DNA of 64,000 nucleotides from Escarpia spicata (lineage: Eukaryota > Annelida > Polychaeta > Sabellida > Siboglinidae). The notes under the pieces are model-generated. The model did not search any database. It had not been told where the DNA came from and saw nothing but the letters and a program-made list of their open reading frames with translations. Positions 36,101-45,100 of this stretch are shown one piece after another. The stretch covers positions 40,845,379 through 40,909,378 of the forward strand of contig OZ023205.1 in NCBI GenBank assembly GCA_963995525.1, given 5' to 3'. The position numbers and the translations under genes are program-made. Positions within the stretch are counted from its first letter, which is position 1. Every line of letters begins with the position of its first letter.

Positions 36101-39100
36101 CCATTTCCTTCAGTGCTGGGACCTGATGATATCTGACAATGAAAAACAATTAGTAACATTACTCGATGACATGGGTTCGGAGAATGAGAATGATTAGTAA
36201 CATTACTTGTGGACGGACATGTTCTGAGTTTTAGTTCACTGTTTATTTTATAATATACATGCCTACTGGCCAACTGAAGGTAAAATAAAATGTTATTGTG
36301 GCTATCGTAACTTGGCAGTGTGGTTGGTTTTGGCAACCACATTGTGTCAGTTGATTCCGGTGGTTATATGCTGTGGTATTGGACATTTTTGGGATCACTC
36401 AAAGTCTTAAGTTCCATGTTAAGTTTAGGTGGTGGTTTGAACCAATATCAAATACATAATTTTTAGTTTGCACAAACTTATGAGAAATACCCTAACTTGT
36501 GGTGATTCAGGTGTTATGCACCATACACGATACAGTGTGCTGTCAAACCTGCTAGGACCCACGCAAATAATTCTACTTATCCGAAATTCTACTTATCAGG
36601 ATCTATGTGTTTTGTAGATTGTCATTGGTTAACTTTGCGCAAAGTCTGCGTTTTCAAGATCCACACAATAAAATATGCACAAATAACGTAGTGCGAGAAA
36701 CGCTGATGGGTAAGAGTAACTAAATCCTTAAAAAAACACTTCATCAATACAATAATATTTTATATCTGTAACTTACGGATGAAACTTCATTGTTTTGCAG
36801 TAGAAATAAAAAAAATTCACATTAAACGAATAAAATATCAGTGTGCGGTGAAATCGAGTCGACTTAACCGAAACTTTGGCTTAAGAGAAGTCGATTTGTG
36901 CGGATTATCTTATGCTATATGAGATACACATGTAGCCGAGAACAAGGAGAGTTGATTTAAGTGAAAATTTACTTAACTGAGTTCGAGTTGTGTGGAGTAC
37001 TCACCCTTGGAGAACTTGGACCGCTAGCACCATCTGTCTCTGGTCGAGTTTCCCCACTTTCAGGCTCTGCGACTGTAGCAGGATTCTGATAGAGAAACCA
37101 ACCAATAAGACAGCTTGGACAAAGAGCATAAAAGCTGTGAGGAACTTTGAAAGTCACAATAAACCAAACTGAATTCAACTAACTCATTTAAAATTTTTCG
37201 TCATTCAAGTATGATATAGCAATTCTCCATAACATAAAAACAAATTTTGTGATGCACATTTTCTTCATATAGCTATTCCACAATTTTGTTTTTTTCATCA
37301 AACATACTAACCAAACAGGAAAGTAATATTGGCACAAACAAGATGATTGTAGTAGGCCCGGTGCTAATAGCCATGCTTCCAAGCTTTAATGTGCATGTGA
37401 AGTTGTGAACAAAAACCCCACAAAATCATAAACAGATAAATGTGTTAGAAAGCCAGCCACCATGTTAGAAACAAACACACAGCTGATGAGAACAGTCCAT
37501 GACAAGTTGTCAGAAATTACTTCTTGCGCAATCGCTGCTTTCACCAAAAATAACAGAATACCATTCTAAACAAAACAACAATCACAATAACAATGCAGCA
37601 AGTTCAGAAAACGACATCAGGTCTTTTAAACACCAAACTATTTCAAAGTTTGCATATTTTCATTACCATACATTTTCCATACCACCCACGATTTTAATAT
37701 TAAGACTTATTTTACCATCAATTTTGTAACTTCATGTTTTGAAATAACAAGTTATATTCTATTCTAAAAGAATAACATTTTACCCCATTCTTATCAGAAT
37801 CTACTTAATAACCATTACGATAAATGGCAAATTTGCAATATCTTCACAAGTTTTAACCACATCTTGAATAGATGTACCTTTGTGAACTTGACACATCATT
37901 TTGAAGAGCTCTTCAAAAGATTAGCAAATAAACATGCAAAGTTATGCATTTCCATAACAAACACAAGTAAATACGCAGCTTTGCAGTTGATCATCATAAA
38001 GCAACCTACGATTTCTGAGGGATATAAGCTGTCATGTAAATGTGCATATAGTGCCTTCAATTTGTAACAACAAATCATGGGTAAAATATGTAATTTCTTA
38101 AATGTATGATAACAGAATTGAAAATTCAAAAGTCGCTTTCAAAAATAGAATGCAACTGCAAAACTGTGCATCGCACCGTATACCAGGTTATATATGTTAG
38201 ACACCCGAGGTAGAGCCACAGCCTGCACACTAAGTGGCACCACAACATGCTGTCGGCCACTGGACGACCAGGAGGAACGTCGCCAACTCATAGTTAGTAG
38301 GTTACGTGCAGTGCTTAGGTTAACTCTCAGCGATGACGGGCGTGGCGTGAGAACTGGACACACCTAGCAACAGTATACAGGCACACCTAGCAACGGTATA
38401 TAGGCACACCTAGCAACAGTATATACAGGCACACCAACAACAGTATATGTATAGAAACACCTAGCAATGGTATACAGACACAGTATATACAGGCACACCT
38501 AGCAACAGTATACATACACATGTAGCAACAACAATTAACATTCGCATGCACCAGTACAAATTTAATAGCACTGCCAAACAAAGTTATAAACAATGTATTT
38601 CACAGGCTATTTATACTAACAGTTAGTTTTTAAAAATTAAGAACTGTAAAATATTTTTTTGTTATTTGTGGCATTGCCGTCAACAGTTTATTAAGATTAT
38701 TGAGAAATGGGCTACAAGGCTAAGTACACAGACACACACCAGTAGTCAGTATGAATAAAAACAAGCAATCAATGAAACAGTCTGATTCATGAATCACCTA
38801 CAACAACATGATTGACAAATGAACTGTTCAACCCGGTACAAACATACGCGGTCTTTGTTGCTAATAGATCTCTTATTTATAAGTATTCAGCTGTGTTAAA
38901 TATGTTAAACAGTCTAGTATAGTGTTGGATTTGTTTTATGAATTTATATTGTTTCCCCCTTTAAACCTTGAGTGCCCAAAAGCTTTCTGATACTCGCTTC
39001 CACAATCGCCCAAAAAGCATCTTTTAGCTTTGACATCAAGTGGACCTGGTGTCATCTTCTCGATACTTATGTAACTTGTGTTAGTAGATTCTTCAGCATA

Positions 39101-42100
39101 TCTGCTGTGTGTTGGGGTATTTTAGATGGCTTAGTACAGTCTGTATTGGAACCATTTGAATGAGCTGTGTTTGAAAATATCAACTGAAAGAGAGTTTGTA
39201 GATATACCCATAACATTCTATGCAAACATGTCTTGACACCGCGTATTGCATTTCGCACGTTTAGTTTAAAAGTTGGTTAGTATATTTAGCACGTCTTGTG
39301 TGGAATTCACATATCTTTAAGATAACCACAACTTGCAATGTTACAAAATGAAGTACAACAAAGATAAATGCAAAATATTACGTGCATCCATATCTTGGTG
39401 ATTTTGTGCCCTGCAGGGATTCGGAGCACATTTCATAAAATAACATGGGCCTAAAAGGTTAAATACAAATACCAGTACACACGCACGCATGCACGCACGC
39501 ACACATAAACACACTACACACACACAACAAAGAATACACTTGCCCTTGCATGTATAAAGGTCACCGAAACAAAGCCAGACAGAGGAGGCACACATGACTA
39601 ATAGGCCAAATATCATGTTGCATTAAAAGGGTCTGATTTTGACACCTAATTAGTCAATCTCATCTTTCCTCAAGCCTTTTTATATACACATTTGAACCTT
39701 TTCAATCTGGCTTTCCTACAGTTGGCTGGGCATTAATGTCACAAAACAGAATGCATTATCATGTAATTTAAGGCTATAGGACAGATGTTGCATTGTGACA
39801 GAGCAGTAGAAGATACATAACAGAATACCCAAAGAAAAGTATTCCATGTTTATACAGAGACAGTTATAGAGAGTAAACAAATATTAAATTTTCTGGTGGA
39901 TGTTTTAAAAAAAATATATTAAATACTCATGCCAATATAACTCTGATAATCATTGTAGATCTCTGACATAAATGGACACATCAAAAACAAATCAATCCTT
40001 TAATATTAAACGACTACATTACTGTATAAAAATAATTAAAACACTGTTGTCAATTAGGTTTTTCTTGTTGTTTTTTACACATTTATTCAATCCAAAATTC
40101 TGCATAAAAAGATAAAAGGGGCTGTACGTAACCCGTGTCTTAATAGTAGAACGTGAACATAGTCCTACATACATACATATTTGCATACAGATATAGATAC
40201 ATACACACTATACATACATACGCATGCACGCACGCACGCACCCACACATATATACTAGCTTGGTTACAGTTGGATGCAGTGCAACAACAGTTTTGGTTAG
40301 ATTTATCTAAATTATTTGTTCATATGACAGTGTGTGTGGATGTTACCTCTGGAAGATCCCACGATGACTCTCCTGAACTGTTCTCTTGGAAGTAATAGAT
40401 TCTGCCCAACTCATCCACGGAACTCTGCCACTAAAACAGTCAAACAATCAGTGTTATGCAAACATTACCAGCAATTACATGAAGCTGTGGGAACAGGATG
40501 GTGGGAAAGACAGTTTCAGGAAGAAGCTTGTGAAGAGTAAATTAAAGTTGCCTGGGGACCATTTCACTGATAGTGAACTCATACGTAAAATCCATTAATC
40601 ATTAATCAGAATTTGTTCAAGATACTAAAAGCTGTATCGACTATTTCTGTGGCACACCAGCAAGTGTCTTACTGGCACATCTTGGTGTTGACAGTTTTCA
40701 GAGTACAAGATCACTGTTAAAGAGCAAAATATATTTTAAAGAGCAAAATCTGGCTTACGGGCTCATAAGAATGTTAGCCAAAGTGGTCCCTTGGATACCT
40801 CGAACGAATGGAAAGGGAGCAGCCAATGAGGAGAGCAATGTTCAGATAATGGCCTGTCTGAGTTTCTGGATGTTTACATAGCATTCGTAGCTGTGTATGC
40901 CTTCATAACTAGCAGTGTTATATCAGTCTGCAATGCACTGTGTGTTTTCCACGGTTTTTCCAAGTTACATAAATTGGTGTCAAACATCCTCATCCCATGA
41001 CAGGCATGTAATAGATCAACACTTCAAATGAAAGTTCACCAGTTCTCTCACTTGATTGTTATTTCATACATTCAAAAATTAACCAAAAAGTCACTCTTGT
41101 GAATATCTGAACTGTGCACTGTCAACTGTGGTAATACCTTGAGTCATCCAATCAATATATGACAGCATGAATGGCATGTTTTGAACATGTATTTCAAAGC
41201 ACCATCTTCAATGACCCATCTGTTGACAACTGGAATACTGCTTATGGATTTTGAGATTGACCAATCCTTTTGTTTTGATGCGCCTCTGAGCTTGGTTTCC
41301 AAGGATTTAGGTGCAATAGAAGTTATCTTATAATTATTATTAAAAGTGATTTTCAACAGAATTTATTTAACTTTAAGTACACAATTCAAACACGTAGAGC
41401 TTGGTGTTTTTTTTACATGTGATTAATCAGCTAATAATTTGCAGCAGCTAATAGTCAACATTAAAATAACATATTTAATCAAGCGAACCACTGTCATATT
41501 TTTCTCTTTGAAACAAGTGTTCGATTACAGGGTCAAAGTCACACAAACTTACCCGTTCCTTTGTAACTTCATTGACAAAACGGATGTCCCCCGTGTCACT
41601 GCGTTCCTCTGTCCATCCCAGGGGGATGGAGGTCATCCTCCGCAGACTGCGGCGACTCGACTGCAACGACATTGTTGCATATATTAATTTTTATAAAAGG
41701 TTTCAACTGTAAACCTAATCATTACCCAAGACACGTTCATATAAACCTACTTACACCCACCCTTGGAGCAACAAACCTCTCGTTTATGATTGCACCATCT
41801 GGTGAAATGATCACCACTCAAATGTTCCAGGGAGAAAGGCCCACCAGAAAATTCTTGCATATCACAAACATGTAGGTAAATAATGTTACATAACTACTGT
41901 TGTTTTTTTAAATACAGGGAAACCTCACTATTAGGTAAAAGTGACCGTAATGAGGAGGTGACCGTCGTAGTGAGATTAATTTCCTATATTTGGCTTTTAC
42001 AGAAATAATTTGGGGCTGTCCTAGGGTGACTTTAATTGCAAGGTGGCTGTATTACTGAGGTGACCATAAAGCAAGGTTTGACTGTATATTGCCACTGGAT

Positions 42101-45100
42101 AGATCAGAAGCGACTGGTCCTAGGACACAAAAATATTATATATATATATATTACATATATATGGGCATATCCACAATGTACTGCAACTAACTGGGCATTA
42201 TAAGGAATATTTTGAAATGCTGATTTGAATGGCAAAACAAACAGTTATGTTCCATTTTTGAGATATATCATGAAGATATAAAACAAATTTAAAAAGTCAA
42301 GAATGTGTGCTACTGGGTTGTATTTTTTCATTGAACATTGAAAAAAAATGCAGCTTTAAGAACGTTTCAAAGTGTGACGTAAAAAGTGCCAATTTTGAAT
42401 GTTCCATCAAAGTATTAAAAAAGTGTTTCGTTTTGCATGCAGTGATGTAAATAAATAAAATCCATACTATTCTTCATGTACATATGTGTTTTGTTCTTTG
42501 TTTTATACAGGAAAACATATTTTTTACAGTCTAGAAATTGTGTGTCATGGTCGTGATGACAATGGTGGTCATAGCATAATATTAGTACCAATTAAATATT
42601 GTTTTTATTACAACCAGCATTTTGCCTTGTAAGATACTCTCCGATAGGTGTGAAAACGATTCACTACGTTTCCAACTATTTTGTGGCATACTCCCACATT
42701 TTATACCATCCGAAACAAGAGGAAATTATTTTCTGTCAATAAATCATGACCGTTCATCCCATTAAGAAACTGGACCATTTCCAAAACTGTGAGAAGGAAA
42801 ACCAAGCGGATATCATGTGATGGCGTACAAATGGTCATGTGATTCGACGTTGCCGCCGTTTTCCAATGAAGGAGATAAGATGGAATCAAATTAAAGATAA
42901 GAAATAGTCCGTCAACATTTTTGCATAAATCACGACCGTGACAAATCGTCACAACCGTGCAAATATAACTAAATTGAAGGTGCATTATCAATAGAATCTG
43001 GGCGTGTGTAATATAAATCTTGCCATGTTATTTCTCTCAATATTTTGCGGTGTCTTCATGCGCAGGATTGCCGATAGTTTTATTGATGGTGTACGGTCGT
43101 GATGTTTGACCCTATGATTTATCGGGTATAAAATCACAACCATGATTATCATTAAAAATGTTCTGCAAATTCAGTCAAATCCCTTAAATATTGCTTACAC
43201 ATATTAAATAAATTTGTTATGGAGTAATTTTTGTTTAAAGTTAAAATATATGGATAAGTCTGTTGTTATCATAAATTGCATTTTTGTATGTCAAACTTCA
43301 CAACCATGACATTTTGATTAATTAACATTTTATTAATTTTCTCTGATTATGTATATTGATGAAACTATATTTTCTTCAACAATTTATGTAAATAAAATCA
43401 ATTGTTTATACAACCAAAGCATCTGTGTCAATTTATTCAGGTTTCTAGAAATTAACCTAAATGTCACATTTCTTTCTTTTAAAGTGTGACACCAATTTGA
43501 TGATTCTGATTATGGACATGCCGACATTATTTTTAACAAAACAGAAATAAAAAAAAATTGCAATTTTGAACTTTTATTTCTGACCGAAATGCCGAACCAA
43601 TGATTCTGTATCGATTCATCGAGCATATATGCATCATACCGAACTGTTTCGTTGGTTGTCACGAATTTATCTAAACCATAGCTGAACCAGACGCTGCAGT
43701 GTGGTTTTGTATCAAGAAATTTAAGTTTGACGCAAAATTTAAATTGTTCGACACAATCAACAATGTCATTCCCCATGTTTGTTGCGACGCCGCTATGATA
43801 TCAAAATATGTGTTGGCGTCGAATGCGCGGATTTTTGTCGAAATGACAGCGAGCGTCCTTGCGGATGCTACGTGAGCAAGTCAACATTTAACACATTTAT
43901 TTTCTTGAATGATGACAACGTTAATGCCACCGAAATGAAGCGAAAAAGCAACCCGAAAGCTGATATTTTAGACATGATGCAAAATAGCAATAAAGAAAAT
44001 AAACTGCCAACTCGCAACACAAACGAAACCTGTAATGTTTGCATGTTTAATGCGCTACTCATTCTCTCTCTATATACAAAAATCTGAACATCAGATTTTG
44101 GCCAATCAAGTAAACACGCTGAGAAAATGGGTTGTAGATACTCTCTTCAATGTCAGCATTGCATTGCATTACTTCGGAATATAATAATGTAGTTACATTT
44201 GGAGGTACGACAATCAAATCCCAATTATGCCAGTCAAATTAATATTACCACAGCTAGATATATCTTGCCTCTAATCTACACGTTTATGGCTGTAATGTTA
44301 ACACACCATATTGGCATCTGTCAAGTCTTGTTATCAGTACTTGTTATTCTAAATTCTAATAGTCTTCAACTTTTATTAAACTGTCATAAAAGTATGTGTC
44401 TAGTAAGTTTTGATACAAGACTAAATAATTTTGTTTAGGAATGTACTGTATGACTCATGTATTTACACAAAACACCTTTCTTGTGCAATGACTTTTATTT
44501 TTATCCCCCCTTCCTCCTTAACAAAAATGTCTCAAAAATTTGTAATCCTAACAATCAAATTGGTGTGGCCTCAGATGCAGATGGGAATTAGCTGTTCTAC
44601 CAATAATAATTTCATATGTTTCTGTACTTGCTGAATGTGGCCGGTGTTTCTTGCATTTCCTGTTTGAGTTTTTCTATGTAATCAGACTTCATGTCAAAGA
44701 TGTACAATATAAGCCATACACATGCTGGTATTTGACGATCATGACCCTGCCATTGATAATATTTCAACATTTCTGCATACCTGTTACTAGAAAGCCAACA
44801 GAAACACAATCAGTAATTTATGTGCAACAATCTAATCTGCCCTCCTTCCCATAGGGCAATTAGCTGTTTCCCTGGGCAACATAGCATGGATCATGGCCTT
44901 AAAAGATCACCCTACAGAACATGGTTGACCTACTTGACATCATTTGAGTTCCCCTTGAAAGCTGTTATTAACTCCCTAGATATGTTGGTGGCATGGCTGC
45001 CTAATCAAATGGAACAAGCATGTTCTCTGATCTGGCAAAGAAAAAATCAGTTGGCTAAAAAGCAATCACCAAAGATATGTTAGAGGCGAGCCCGACATAA

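Noticed and set aside
36540..36985. Possible Tigger-like fragment (cagtgtgctgtcaaacc start, gagtcgacttaacc and ttaactgagttcgag words)
   Set aside because: No pair of inverted ends or TA duplication could be matched.
43510..44087. Two divergent ORFs starting 3 bp apart inside RhoGAP intron 2
   Set aside because: No domain, no splice context and AT-rich composition; I could not support them as genes.
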